Shown here: one piece after another, positions 31,609 to 43,070 of the stretch
Numbering within the stretch: the stretch's first letter is position 1
Layout: every line of letters starts with the position of its first letter
Origin: Areca catechu
Lineage: Eukaryota > Streptophyta > Magnoliopsida > Arecales > Arecaceae
DNA length: 64,000 nt
Assembly: GCA_021397845.1 (NCBI GenBank)
Contig: CM038043.1
Location: 29,201,501 to 29,265,500 of the forward strand
Direction of reading: 5' to 3'
The notes under the pieces: generated by a model
The model's input: the letters and a program-made list of their open reading frames with translations, nothing else
What the model was told of the DNA's origin: nothing
The model's database searches: none
Made by a program: the position numbers and the translations under genes

Positions 31609-32935
31609 ATGAGTACTAGATTAGGAGCATCATATCATCCACCATCTCCATTTTTGTCTAAATCAATGGACAATCTTGAAGCCCAGATTAAAGCCCTTGC
31701 TGACCAAATGGCCCAGATGTCTACCCAGTTAACTTCCAAGATGACTACCCAGATGACTCAGTTGACCCAGTCCGGTACCTGAAGCCACAATAGACTTGAC
31801 CATCTCGCCAATAGGGTTGATCAGGTAGAGGACTGTGTAAGGACCATGGAGAGAACCCATGGGTCGTAGTCTGAGCCAGATCCTGAGTCACCAATCCATC
31901 CTAGGAGGACCCCTCACCCTGACCCTTATTATGATACCGAACCTAGGAGGACCCCAAACCCTGATCTATACCTTGAGGCTGAGCCTAGGAGAGCCTATCG
32001 TCATGACCCAATCAAAGAAGTTCGTCCTAGAAGACCCAATCAAGATTTTGTAGACCAGGAAGATAGATCCTATAGACACATTAAGCTTGATGCCCCCACT
32101 TTTGATGGATGCCTTGATCCTAAGTTCTATATAGATTGGGAGGGAGAGATTGATCAATATTTTGAATGGTATGATATGATGGAGGAGCGTAAGTTTAGGT
32201 TTGCTAAGCTTAAGTTGGTCCGGGAGGCCAAGTTTCATTGGGCTAGTGTTGAAAGAACCCTTAGACTAGGTGGGCATGATCCTATAGTCACCTAGTGGGC
32301 CATGAAGGGTAAGCTTAGGTCAAAATACGTTCCACCTTCATATCGTTGTGGTTTACTGGATCAGTGGTAGCGATTGAATCAGGGTAGCAGGAGTATAGAT
32401 GAGTACATTGCAAAATTTGATGTGTATTCTATGCGATGTGATTTAAACGAGTCTGAGGATGTTGTTATGTCTAGGTTTAGGGCTGGATTGAGAGATGACA
32501 TTAAGAAGGAGCTCTATATGAGAGAGGTTAGAGACCTGGACCATGCTTACCAGATTGCTAGGGATCATGAGCGTTTCCAGAGGGGGCAGTCTATCGTAAA
32601 CCTGAGCCCACTAGATACCTTAGTCAATACCCAGGAGCTAGCCAATCTACACAGAGCTGACCCATGCCTAGTCGACCTAGTCCGAGTCGACCCAGTCCTA
32701 GTCAACCAGGCCCGAGTCGACCCCAGCCTAGTACTCCTTTGACCCGTAGGGATGATCGACATAAATCTGTAGAGGTCAATAAGAGTTACACTCCCCAGAA
32801 GACCTATTTTAGATGTAAGAAACCAGGCCACTTTATGCACCAATGCCCAGCCGCCCTACACTTAGGTGAGCTAATGGAAGAAGAGCCTAAACCCATAGTT
32901 GAACCTGAGGGAGAGATCTATGAGGCTCATGATTA
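31609..32935 (+). pseudogene. Gy-4 gag
   Basis: Starts MSTRLGASYHPPSP. It has a glutamine/threonine-rich coil, an arginine/proline-rich segment with repeated EPRRTP units, the capsid core (YIDWEGEIDQYFEWYDM, FRFAKLKLVREAKFHW) and an SRP/SQP-rich linker. The zinc knuckle YFRCKKPGHFMHQC has its first Cys changed to Tyr. Stops occur at about 31780, 31867, 32293 and 32368, and one shift lies in the linker. About 440 codons in all, usual for this group. Confidence 0.9.
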
Positions 32936-33824
32936 GTTGATAGATGATTATGAAGGTGAGAAGGAAGAACCTGAGTCTAAGAACCAATTAGGAGTGGTTA
33001 GATGCATCTTAACCCGAACCCCAGTTAAGGAAGATTGGTGTAGGACTAGCATCCTACAGACTTTTGTTAAGGTATGGGATAAGGTACTTAAGATCATCAT
33101 AAATAGTTGGAGTTGTGTTAATGCCGTCTCTGCCAACACTGTTAAATCTTTATGGTTGACCACAGTTCTCCATCCTAACCCTTACAAAGTTTCTTGGGTA
33201 GATTCCACCTCCATCTAGATTAAAGCTAGGTGCCAAATCTTAATTAGACTGCAAACCTATAAGGAAAAGATTTGGTGTGATGTCATCCCCATTGAAGTGA
33301 GTAGTATTATTCTAGGTAGACCTTGGCTTTTTGATCATGATGTAACCCTATATGGTCGAACCAATGTTTGTGCTTTTAGCTACCATGGGAATAAGTTTGT
33401 TATCCACCCAGCTCCCCCTAGAGACCCAATTAAGAGGGGTTCTAGTAGCCTTAAGGACAAGAAACCTGGAGTTAATCTGATTAAGGCTAGGGATTTAGAA
33501 AAGAAGATTGTTGAGGGTAACCCTATTTGGATCTTGACCACCAAAAAAATACATGAACCGACCCAAAAAAAGCACCCTAGAGAAATTATTGAGGCTCTAA
33601 AAGAATTTGAGGATGTCTTCCCTAAGGATTTACCTAATCAATTACCACCCCTTAGAGACATCCAACATGCAATAGACTTAGTCCCAGGAGCCACTTTACC
33701 TAACCTTCCTCATTATAGAATGAATCCCAGTGAGCATCAAGAATTACAGAAACAAGTGGGAGAATTACTTGGAAGGGTTTCATTAGGGAGAGCTTGTGTC
33801 CATGTGCAGTCCCTGCTCTACTGA
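32936..33824 (+). pseudogene. Gy-4 protease and reverse transcriptase N-terminus
   Basis: After a stop and the acidic linker (IDDYEGEKEE), the protease active site reads IIINSWSCVNAV where Gy-3 has IIIDSGSC: both the catalytic Asp and the Gly are lost, so it is dead. The late motif VSSIILGRPWLFDHD follows. The frame 33297-33824 continues into FEDVFPKDLPNQLPPLRD and LPNLPHYRMNPSEHQ of reverse transcriptase, then ends at a frameshift near 33775. Confidence 0.88.
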
Positions 33825-35139
33825 CCCCTAAGAAAGATGGTACCTGGAGGATGTGTATCGATAGTAGAGCTATCAACAAGATAACTGTGACATATAGGTT
33901 ACCATCCCCCGATTAGATGATATGTTAGACATGATGGTCGGAGCCAATGTTTTCTCAAAGATAGACCTTCAGAGCAGCTATCATCAGGTTAGGATTAGAT
34001 TTGGGGATGAGTGGAAAACTGCAATCAAGACTAAGGATGGCCTGTTTGAGTGGGCTATAATGCCTTTCGGACTTTTCAATGGACCAAGTACTTTTATAAG
34101 GATTATGACCCAGGTCCTGAAAGAATATACCAGAAAACTCGTTATGGTCAACTTTGATGATATCTTGATTTATAGCAGGACTAAGAAGGACCACCTTAGT
34201 CATCTGAGACTAATATGCCAGACCCTTAGGGAGAATAGCCTCTATGCCAACTTTAAAAAGTGTGAGTTCATGACACAAAGGGTTATCTTCCTAGATTTTG
34301 TTGTCATCCCTGAGGGAGTTTCTGCAGATCCTAAAAATGTTAGGGTAATTGTTGAGTGGCCTACACCCACTAGTGTCCACGATGTATGTAGTTTCCATAG
34401 CCTAGCAACCTTTTATAGAAGATTTATTTGGGGTTTTAGTACAGTCATCGCACCTATCACTAATTGCATTAGGAAGGGTACATTTCAGTGGACCAAAGCA
34501 GCAGATAAGGCCTTCCTAGAGCTTAAGGATAAGATGACCCATGCACCTATCCTAAGATTACCTGACTTTACTAAAATGTTTGAGGTCGCTTGCAATGCCT
34601 CGGGAGTAGGAATAGGTGAGGTACTAAGTCAAGAGAATCACCTTGTAGCCTTCTTCTGTGAGAAGCTGAACGAGGCTAAACTTAAGTACTCTACCTATGA
34701 TAAAGAATTTTATGCGATAGTCCACGCCCTTAGATATTAGAGACATTACTTACTACCGCAGGAGTTTATCTTATTTTTTGACCATGAGGCACTCTGATTC
34801 CTAAACTCATAAAAGAAACTTAACCCACGACATGGTAAATGGATCGAGTACATTCAGGCCTACACCTTTGTCCTGAAGCACTGTGCCGGCACTAAAAATA
34901 AGGTAGCAGATGCCCTGAGCTGTAGGTCGTTGCTGTTAGGATCAGTTAGCACCCAAGTCATAGGGTTTGATAGGTTAAAAGATGAATATGAAACCTGCCC
35001 AAACTTTGGAGACATTTACCAAACCCTCTGGCTAGGACCATCTAGTACCAATAGTGAGTATACCATTCAAGATGGCTACCTTTCTCAAAACAATCAACTC
35101 TGTATACCTAGAACTTCTTTCAGAGAGTTCCTAATTTGA
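33825..35139 (+). pseudogene. Gy-4 reverse transcriptase and RNase H
   Basis: A 272-codon frame (33922-34740) holds SKIDLQSSYHQVRIR, MPFGLFNGPSTFIR and the palm motif VNFDDILIYSR (both Asp kept, Tyr of VYFDD changed to Asn). The thumb and RNase H (FEVACNASGVGIGEVLSQ) follow; the usual catalytic Asp of CDAS is Asn. After a stop at 34738 RNase H ends with TKNKVADALSCR (34890-34925), and the linker to integrase follows in 34930-35139. Confidence 0.9.
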
Positions 35140-35239
35140 GAGACCCATGCTGGAGGTTTAGCTGGTCACTTTGGTAGAAATAAGACAATCTTAGCAATAG
35201 AGGACCAGTTCTTTTGGCCAGGATTGAAAAGGCATTTTG
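35140..35239 (+). pseudogene. Gy-4 integrase zinc-binding part, first piece
   Basis: Encodes ETHAGGLAGHFGRNKT and EDQFFWPGLKRHF, the His-His half of the integrase HHCC domain. Co-2 interrupts it. The Cys-Cys half (CRTCVVAK) follows at 45430. Confidence 0.85.
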
Positions 35240-35244
35240 CACAG
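35240..35244. repeat. Target-site duplication of Co-2, left copy
   Basis: CACAG, identical to 45413-45417. Confidence 0.93.
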
Positions 35245-36167
35245 TGAAAGAAAATAGGTGCTAGTGGTTTGACATGTTCCTACACTAGGCATACAAACAA
35301 CAGCAAGAGCAGAATGAATTTTAAAAATAATTTTAAAAATCCGTGCAGCGGAAATCTGCTCCACCCAGAAACTAATCTAATTCTAGTTGCAATTAGACAT
35401 GTAGGATAATATAAAATATTTGCAAAAAAATTTGAATTAAAAATTCAATTCATGCATGATAAAAAAATTAATTTTTTTCATACCTTATTCCGGCTGGAAT
35501 AACTCTGGGATAAAGCTGGAATAGGCTAGAATAAGTGGGATAAACTTATTCTAGTCTTCTTCTTCCTTGGACTGCTGAAAACTCTGTTTTGGGGTTGTAA
35601 AACGTCACCGGAACGATGGCTTCTGGACCTCCGTTTGCTCCCAAATTTTGGCAGCGGCAAGAGGGACAAGCGGTCTTCGATCTCCAATCGAAATCTACAA
35701 GAAAAAGTCAGGCAAAAGGGTGTAGAAATTCACCCAACAGTGTGCTGCCAGAATTTTGTTGCAGAAAACTAGCATGCTTCAATCTTCATTTTTTAGCAAC
35801 AGTAGCAAATCCGGCTCGCCTTGCTTGCTCCTAGGAGTAGAAGGGTACTCCCTCTAGAGGAGAGACACACTGGGGGCCCTCCGATCCACCTTCACGTGTG
35901 GTGCTAGCCGCTGGAAGGAGACTCAATCACAATGGATGGCAGCAACCAGGCCTTGCTGCAGTCCAGGCTTTGAGCAATTTAAGGGACATAGAAATGGACC
36001 TTGTAACTCTCCCTCTCACCCTCTAAAACTCAGCCCTACTAGTACCCAATGGATGGAAAGGACCAAGCTCTCAAATAGGGGGATCTCTCAGCCTCTCAAA
36101 GAAGAATGCCCAGATTTCTATTTGCTATTTCACGGTGAAAAACTATATGCTGAAACAGGGGATAGCT

Positions 36168-36177
36168 GTTTATATAG
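36168..36177 (-). promoter_or_regulatory. TATA box of Co-2 3' LTR
   Basis: GTTTATATAG on the plus strand, CTATATAAAC in the direction of transcription. It is conserved at about 43990-43999 in the 5' LTR. Confidence 0.7.
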
Positions 36178-36366
36178 GCAGCAGGGAGGAAGATGGAGAG
36201 ACTCAGAGAAGAAGAGTCCCCGACTATCGTTCTCCCATTTAACAGTAATAAACGAGAATTTAAAAACACCCGGTGGAGGGAGAAGAAGGGACGTCGCCCA
36301 GCAACGTTCGGTCATCTGGCCTTCTTCGAATGGAGTTCCAACCAGTGAAAACACCGTGTAAAATGG

Positions 36367-36545
36367 TCACCGGTTCAAAAAAAAATACCGGTTCAATTTA
36401 ACCGGTTCATTCCCATTTAAACCAAGTGGTTCAATCCAATTGAACCGGTTCAAACCCAATTAAATTGGTTCTTGGGATTAAAATTGGTTCACAACCAATT
36501 GAAGGCCGAAACGAGCTCCGAATCAGTTCAAAACTGATTCAGAAA
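36367..36545. repeat. Array of ACCGGTTCA/AATTGGTTCA motifs in Co-2 LTR
   Basis: About ten copies of a 9-10 base motif centred on ACCGGT or its AATTGGT variant, in both orientations, within 180 bp. It lies some 190-370 bp upstream of the TATA box of the LTR. The same array is in the other LTR at about 44190-44365. It has the form of an enhancer array. Confidence 0.8.
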
Positions 36546-37587
36546 AATCCTGGCGCAGTCCAGGTCAGCCCGGAATATTTTCTAGTAGACACATATAAGG
36601 GCAAGATGGGGAAAAGAGTGCTCAAAAAATACTGTGACCATAAAACCGAGATGATTCCCAATCGTAGTTGGTATCCAGATCAGAGTAATCCTCTATGGCA
36701 TGTGACCTCATAGGTTCGAACCTAAACTGTAGCACTGGAACAATTCCAGTACCAGCATAGGAAACCATCTAGCAATGGGTCCCGGTGTCTGAATAGGTCG
36801 AAGATGCGAGAGCAAACTATCGAACCTCTGGCATATGGTTACTGTATAATTCATCCCTTTGACCTCTAATGCTCAGGACGACTGAGATTGGGCTGCCAAC
36901 CCAGACTGAGTCAATTGACTACGTGTCTCAACCTCGCAAATCCAGTGACTTTTCACTAGGGCTACCCCGGCCGAGGATTTGCTAAATTGAGATACTGCAA
37001 GACATTCAATCCAAACTATTTGTACTGGTCAATTCCATCTTGGTCCATCACTGCTCCACAAGTACTTGCCTGTAACCAGAAGCCTTCCATCACCGGATTA
37101 AAAATCCGGGTAGTCCGGCACCAAAGCACAGGGAGTTGCTTGCAAGCTACCGTGATGACCTCAGGTCAGAGGGACACGTATACCCATATCCAATCATGAG
37201 TTTTCCTTTGGCAGAAAGGGGCTGCACGGAGTCACGTTCAATAGGATATCACATATCCCATTTGCAGATCACATCAGTGTCACCACACTCATTTGGTCAA
37301 GAGGACAACCAAACGATGTGAACTGCAACAACCTATACTTGATATATTGCCATCCAGTACAATATATCCTTTGGTTTTGAACAGGGTTTAAGGACCACTC
37401 GATACATCCTCTGTGTATCGAAGTCAGTGTAGTCCTAAGGACTTCATCACATGGAAAGAGTTCATTTCAAGAAATAATATGTGATGAGCTGCCAAAAATA
37501 ATATTTTATTAATTCATAAAAAGAATACAATACTTAGCTCAACCATCTACAACCCAGTTGATTGGCTTTGGAACACAATTCCCAACA

Positions 37588-37602
37588 ACTCCCACTTGTA
37601 CT
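37588..37602 (-). promoter_or_regulatory. Polypurine tract of Co-2
   Basis: On the minus strand TACAAGTGGGAGTTG against the LTR; the copia GTGGGAG type, nearly identical to Co-1. Confidence 0.85.
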
Positions 37603-38206
37603 AAAGCCAATCAGAAGAGTATCTAGTACCCATTTCCCATTTACAAAAGTCGAACTCTTTTATTCCGAGGGCTTTAGTGAAGGGGTCGGCCAGATTTTCT
37701 TTTCCATCGATCTTCAGAAGATTGATGTCGCCTCGTTCCATGATTTCTCGTACGAGGTGGTAGCGCCGCAGTATGTGCTTGGTGCGGTGATGAGCTTTAG
37801 GCTCCTTAGCTTAAGCAATGGCTCTAGTGCTGTCACAGTACACCGGAACAAGACAATCTAGGGAAGGTGCCACCCCTAGCTCTCCAAGGAACTTCTGCAA
37901 CCACACAACTTCCTTTGCTGCATCTGATGCTGCAATGTATTCTGCTTCGCATACCACGTCTGCAACAGTTGCCTGCTTGGAACTATTCCAGCAGATCGCT
38001 CCTCCATTCAGGGTAAATACAAACCCTGACAAACTCTTGCTTTCATCTCTATCCGACTGAAAACTGGAGTCAGAGTACCCCACAAGTTTCAAGTCAGGTT
38101 CTCCATAGATCAGCCATTGATCTTTAGTATTTCTTAAATACTTAAAGAAGGACTTAACCACCTTCCAATGCGCCTCACCTGGGTCAGACTGGTATCTACT
38201 CACTAC
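37603..38206 (-). pseudogene. Co-2 RNase H
   Basis: On the minus strand YSDSSFQSDRDESKSLSGFVF, CEAEYIAASDAAKEVVW and VPVYCDSTRAIA hold the RNase H active-site Asp, Glu and Asp. Two stops break it: TGA at 38204-38206 (GGA in Co-1 context), and TAA near 37810 where Co-1 reads GCACAAGC (CAA to TAA). Coding similarity continues to about 37605. Confidence 0.9.
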
Positions 38207-38842
38207 TCATAGTGAGTATGCCACGTCTGGTATAGTACAAGTCATAGCATACATGATAGAGCCTAATGCAGAAGCATAAGGTACTCTACTCATGTGCTCT
38301 CTTTCATCAGGAGTTGTCGCACAATCCTTCTTGGAAAGAGTAATTCCTGAACCTATCGGGAGATAGCCTTTCTTTGAATTTTCCATGCTGAACCGTTTCA
38401 GCACGGTGTCAATGTACGTAGACTGGGACAGTCCCAAAAGCTTCTTAGATCTATCTCTATAGATCTTCATACCTAGTATGTAAGAAGCTTCACCCAAGTC
38501 CTTCATGGAGAACTGAGATGATAACCAGACCTTTATTCCTTGTAATGCTACGACATCATTCCCGATCAAGAGAATGTCGTCAACATACAGTACTAGGAAT
38601 ACAATCACAGAATCATTAACCCATTTATAAAAGCACGGTTCTTCTCCGTTCCTAACGAAGCCATATGATTTGATACAGCTATCAAACCGTAAGTTCCAAC
38701 TTCGAGGCGCTTGCTTGAGTCCATAAATGGACCTCTGCAACTTGCATACTTTTGATTCATCTGTGGATGTGAACCCTTTAGGCTTTATCATATACACCTC
38801 CTCTTCCAGCTCCCCATGTAGGAAAGCGGTTCGGACATCCAT
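38207..38842 (-). pseudogene. Co-2 reverse transcriptase palm and thumb
   Basis: 211 open codons: MDVRTAFLHGELEEEVYM, IYGLKQAPRSWN, an intact palm LVLYVDDILLIGND, MKDLGEASYILGMKIYRD and the thumb. The codon just upstream is TAG, where Co-1 has CAG (IWQMDV), so a single C-to-T change separates it from the preceding frame. Confidence 0.93.
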
Positions 38843-39814
38843 CTACCAGATCTCGTAATCAAAATATGCTGCCAAAGCAAGCATGATCCGAATGGACTTG
38901 AGCATTGCCACAGGGGAGAAAGTCTCGTCATAATCGATACCATATCGCTGACGATATCCCTTGGCAACTAGATGGGCTTTATAGGTCTCTACCTTCCTAT
39001 TTGCGCCCCTTTTCCTCTTGAAGATCCATTTACACCCGACGAATTTTATACCTTCAGGCGGATCAACCAATGTCCAAACATTGTTGATTTCCATGGACTC
39101 CATTTCAGATCGCATGGCTCCAAGCCATGCCTCAGAGTCAGATCTCTGAAGAGCATCCATATAGGTGATCGGATCCTCATTGTTCTCATCGAGCTCAATG
39201 GGATCGCCGTCCCGGACCAAGAAATCGTAGTATCTGTCCGGCTGACGCAGTATTCTATCGGATCTCCTAATGGGTTCTGGGTGTGATTCAATCACAGCCG
39301 GTTCTACGATGTCCTTAGAGTGTGCAGGTTCTTCTATTGGCTGAACATCATCAAGTTCAATCTTAGAAGCTATAGTTCCTTCTCCAAGGAACTCCTTTTC
39401 CAAAAAGATAGCTATAAGAGCAACGAACACCTTTTGTTCATTCTCCACGTAAAAGAAATACCCTTTGGTTTCCTTAGGATAACCAATGAATAAACACCGA
39501 TCAGACCTAGGACCAAGTTTGTCTGAGTCTAAACGCTTTACGTAAGCCGGACAACCCCAGACTCGAAGGTGTGAGATTGAGGGTTTACATCCAGTCCACA
39601 TCTCATACGGAGTGGAGACAACAGACTTACTTGGAACATCATTTAATAAGTGACAAGCTGTCTGAAGCGCATATCCCCAAAAGGATAGCGGCAAAGTTGC
39701 AAAACCCATCATGGATCGATTCATGTCCAACAAGGATCGATTCCTCCTTTCGGACACACCATAACTGTGATGTTCCTGGAGGAGTCCACTGAGAGAGAAT
39801 TCCATTCTCCTCAA
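38843..39814 (-). pseudogene. Co-2 integrase C-terminus and reverse transcriptase N-terminus
   Basis: 323 open codons. The integrase core end (SERRNRSLLDMNRSMM, LPLSFWGYALQTA, GCKPSISHLRVWGCPAYV) is followed by the variable linker. Reverse transcriptase then starts (WLGAMRSEMESMEINNVWTL, GCKWIFKRKRGA, AKGYRQRYGIDYDETFSPVA). It overlaps the upstream integrase frame through a frameshift near 39780, where GTSQL and HHSYGVSERRN meet. Confidence 0.93.
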
Positions 39815-40076
39815 GATATGTCAAAAATTCACTAGATAAGTATTCACCACCTCGATCAGATCGAAGGGTTTTAATACTTTTTCCAGTTTGCTTTTCTACT
39901 TCATTACGGTATCGTTTGAACATTTCAAACGACTCAGACTTATGTCTCATTAAAAAGACATAACCGAACCTTGAAAAGTCGTCTGTAAAAGTAATGAAAT
40001 ATTTGTATCCTCCTCTAGCACTAGCTGTCATCGGTCCACATACATCAGTATGTATGAGACTTAGAAGTTCTATAGC
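39639..40076 (-). pseudogene. Co-2 integrase core
   Basis: Minus strand. HTDVCGP and TDDFSRFGYVFLM carry the first Asp region. TLRSDRGGEYLSSEFL carries the later Asp and Glu. The residues look intact, unlike Co-1. The frame shifts near 39780. A TGA at about 40076 stands where related copies have an Arg codon (CGA), consistent with C-to-T change. Confidence 0.9.
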
Positions 40077-40937
40077 TCATTCACCTTTTCCAGTAAAAGG
40101 TGACTTGGTCATTTTACCAAGTAAACAGGATTTACAAGTGGGCAGTGATTCAGAATCACTAACCTCGAGGAGTCCATCTCCTCGCATCTTATTTATCCTA
40201 TTTTGGTTAATATGACCTAGCCTACAGTGCCAAAGATACAAATCGTTGACATTATCTAACCTTGGACGTTTGCTAGAAGTGTACATTACACTAACAGGCC
40301 TTGATAGTACATATATGCCATTATTTAATCTAGCTTTCATTATAACATAGTTATTCAAAATAACATTGCAAAAATCTCCTTTTATTGATAGTTCAAAACT
40401 ACAATTGGCCAAAAGGCCTATAGAGATTATGCTCATAATGAAACAAGGACAATAGTGACAGTCGACTAGTTCGACAGTACAAGACTCAAAGACAAGATGC
40501 AAGACTCTGACCGCCAGTACTGGAACACGATTTCCATTCCCGACGCTTAGAAACTGTTCTCCATCTTCAAATCTTCTGCTAACTTGAAGTCCCTGTAACG
40601 AATTACAAATGTGAATTGGACTACCAGTATCCAATACCCAGTTAGCAGTATCAACAATTGAGTAATTACAAGGTTTTATCATATAAATACCTTGTTCAGC
40701 AGACTTTTGCTTCCTCGGCTTGTTCGGATCAAGGGACGCAATATAAAGAGTACAATTCCTCTTCCAGTGTCCCTTCTTCTTGTAGTAGAAGCACTCTGCA
40801 GAAGATTGATCAGCCTTATACTTGCTGGTCTGACTTGGGCCAGGAGCATTCTGCACCTTCTTTCCCTTTTTATTTGTTTTCTTCTTCCCTTTCTTAAAGG
40901 GACGACGACCTCTACTTCTTCCCACTAAATTCACCAC
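40077..40937 (-). pseudogene. Co-2 nucleocapsid, protease and GAG-pre-integrase
   Basis: 286 open codons on the minus strand. A lysine-rich stretch precedes a zinc knuckle CFYYKKKGHWKRNC (second Cys changed to Tyr). The protease has the active site WVLDTGSPIHIC, and the GAG-pre-integrase domain follows (YLWHCRLGHINQNRINKM, CKSCLLGKMTKSPFTGKGE). Protease catalytic Asp is present. Confidence 0.92.
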
Positions 40938-40970
40938 CCCCTTATTCAGTTGGTGGTCTTTCTCGAATGT

Positions 40971-41543
40971 CTACAGCAACCCCAAAAGACCATGGTAGTT
41001 GACTGCAGGCTTGTTCATTCTGTAATGATCGAGAAAATCAAGATAGGAGGAGGGAAGAGAATTCAGGATCGCATCCTTGCCGAGCTGCTCGTGCAAGGGG
41101 CATCCGAGTTTGCCCATCTTTTCAATCAGCTCGATCATGTACAATACATGATCAGTGACTGAACCACCATTCGGCATCTTGGAGTTGTAGATGGCACAAG
41201 ACACTTTGTACCGTTCTACATCATCCGGGGTGCCGAAAGATTCCTTTAACTTTTGAAGGATTTCATCAGGATGGGCCTCCTCGAATTTGCGACTGAACTC
41301 GTCGTTCATCGCCGCTAACATAATGCATCGGACAATAGTCCGATCAGAGACCCACTTCAGATAAGCATCTCTGACCGCACTCCGTGCATTTGCGGGAGGG
41401 ATTTCAAGTGCCGGATCCGTTATCACATAAAGGAACCGTTCATGCTCTAGAATGATTCTCAACCTTCGATACCAACTATCGAAGTTGTGACCCTTTAACT
41501 TCTCGTTGTCGAGAAGTGACCAGAGCGATAAATTAGAAGACAT
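40971..41543 (-). pseudogene. Co-2 gag
   Basis: 190 codons from MSSNLSLWSLLDNEKLKGHNF at 41543 on the minus strand. This is the N-terminal copia gag domain with RCIMLAAMNDEFSR and HVLYMIELIEKMGKLGCPL. It ends at a TAG followed in frame by TFEKDH; related gags read LQTFEKDH here, so CAG to TAG. It then joins the next frame after a short gap. Confidence 0.93.
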
Positions 41544-43057
41544 CTGAAAAGAAAAAAAAAGACCAAATTAGTGTATGAATTAATAATTTAACCAAAAGAC
41601 TTGGACTTTAGTCTAAAGGTTTCTCCCACTAATTTTTTAGATTGGTAGCCTCTAACTCCAATCCGTGAAAACACTTTTTCAAGTGGGTACTGAAATCCAA
41701 TAGGCCTCGTATGACCCCGACTTTGGCCGGCTCACCCATACGAGCCTAAAGGTAGGTTCGTAAACCAATTGCTTCCCTAAACAATTTTCAGTATTTCATT
41801 TTGCCCTAGAGAACACCACAATCGGCCTTGGGGCCTCCTATTGCAGGTCTCTGGCTAGGTCCAACCATTAAAATGACAAATCCAATGCTTCCAACTAACT
41901 AAAGACCAAGCCCGACTTTGGCCGGCCCACTTGGTCCCATTAAGGAGGTTGCACTGAACCATCATCGATCAGATAGAAATTCCAGTCACCGGATGTACAC
42001 CCGTTCTATGGAACTGCCGATGTACACCAAGCTAGTGGACACATTTCTAACTGACTTAATGGGAGGCTAAGACACTGTCAACACCTTGACTTAGTCTTTT
42101 TAAGGACCTAATAATTTTAGAGGATTTTTAGTTGTGACAGATAAAAAGACAAGGACATGGATCATCCTCCCACTGAATCAATCAGATTCCAGGAGGGTTG
42201 ATATAAATCAACAAATTGATCCATGGGCACCTATAGATCAGTCAGACCGATCAACCTGGGTGACATGGGTTAACTCGAGTCATTGAGCTTTTCCAATTAG
42301 TTCTGGTCGACTCGACTAGCCAGGTAGGTGAGATCATGGGTGAGTATCCGCCATTAACCATCTTTCCTAGACACCAACCAAGTTGGCCAGGAAAGAGGTA
42401 GCCTTATACAACCATGATCACAATGCCAAACCTACCTCGACACCAGTCGGTTTACCAGACTCGATCAGATTTGCCTAAAGACTCGGGCATCCACTGAGCC
42501 ACTAATTGGATCCATTTTAGATGAACGGATCAACTAATCTAACTATTAGATAGTTCTAAAGAAGGGCTTTAAACAACTTTTGTTTAATCTTCTTGTAATC
42601 CGGTTCAACTAAACTTAGGTCTAACCCAGTTATGGACCCAACTAGTCAGCTAACCCAATTTATCCAAAATGGCTTATGCAAATTTTGATTAGATTTCATA
42701 AACCTAAAATTTTTTTTTAATAAGCCAAACACTTAATTAAAATAATTTTTAATTAAGTCTCTATGTAAAATAATTTTACATAACAAAAATCATGCATCAA
42801 GATATTTTACACATATTTTATATTCATATAAAACATGCCTAAAACATGTATCACCAAATTAAAATAATTTTTAATTTTAATATTCTTTAAGGATCCTTCT
42901 GAAGAGGCCAACAAAGATGATCCGCATCGTGTCAAACACACACGGTCATGGTGAATGTCTCAACTAGATTCCAAAAAGAAATTTGGATACATTTTTAGAT
43001 TAAACCAATTTTAATATATTAAACATGCATACTAGATTAGATTACACATGCAACCTG
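41544..43057 (-). other. Co-2 5' leader
   Basis: 1.5 kb, non-coding, AT-rich near 42700-43020. The words GACTTTGGCCGGC(T/C)CAC recur near 41720 and 41913, and ACACCA-type words recur. I see no protein-like frame. Confidence 0.7.
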
Positions 43058-43069
43058 GCTCTGATACCA
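43058..43069 (-). promoter_or_regulatory. Primer-binding site of Co-2
   Basis: GCTCTGATACCA on the plus strand, 1 bp from the LTR at 43071; initiator Met-tRNA type. Confidence 0.92.
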
Positions 43070-43070
43070 A

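Larger units (their letters stand above)
35245..37587 (-). repeat. Co-2 3' LTR
   Basis: 2343 bp, TGAAAGAAAATAGG to AATTCCCAACA. It contains the ACCGGTTCA motif array (36367-36545) and, downstream of it in the direction of transcription, a TATA box at 36168-36177. Confidence 0.95.

Noticed and set aside
32565..32843. Antisense frame opposite the Gy-4 gag linker.
   Set aside because: It is the shadow of the repetitive SRP/SQP-coding linker on the plus strand.
36130..37861. Several open frames in the Co-2 3' LTR (for example 35936-36361 and 37562-37861).
   Set aside because: They lie in LTR or antisense to RNase H and change or break in the other LTR.
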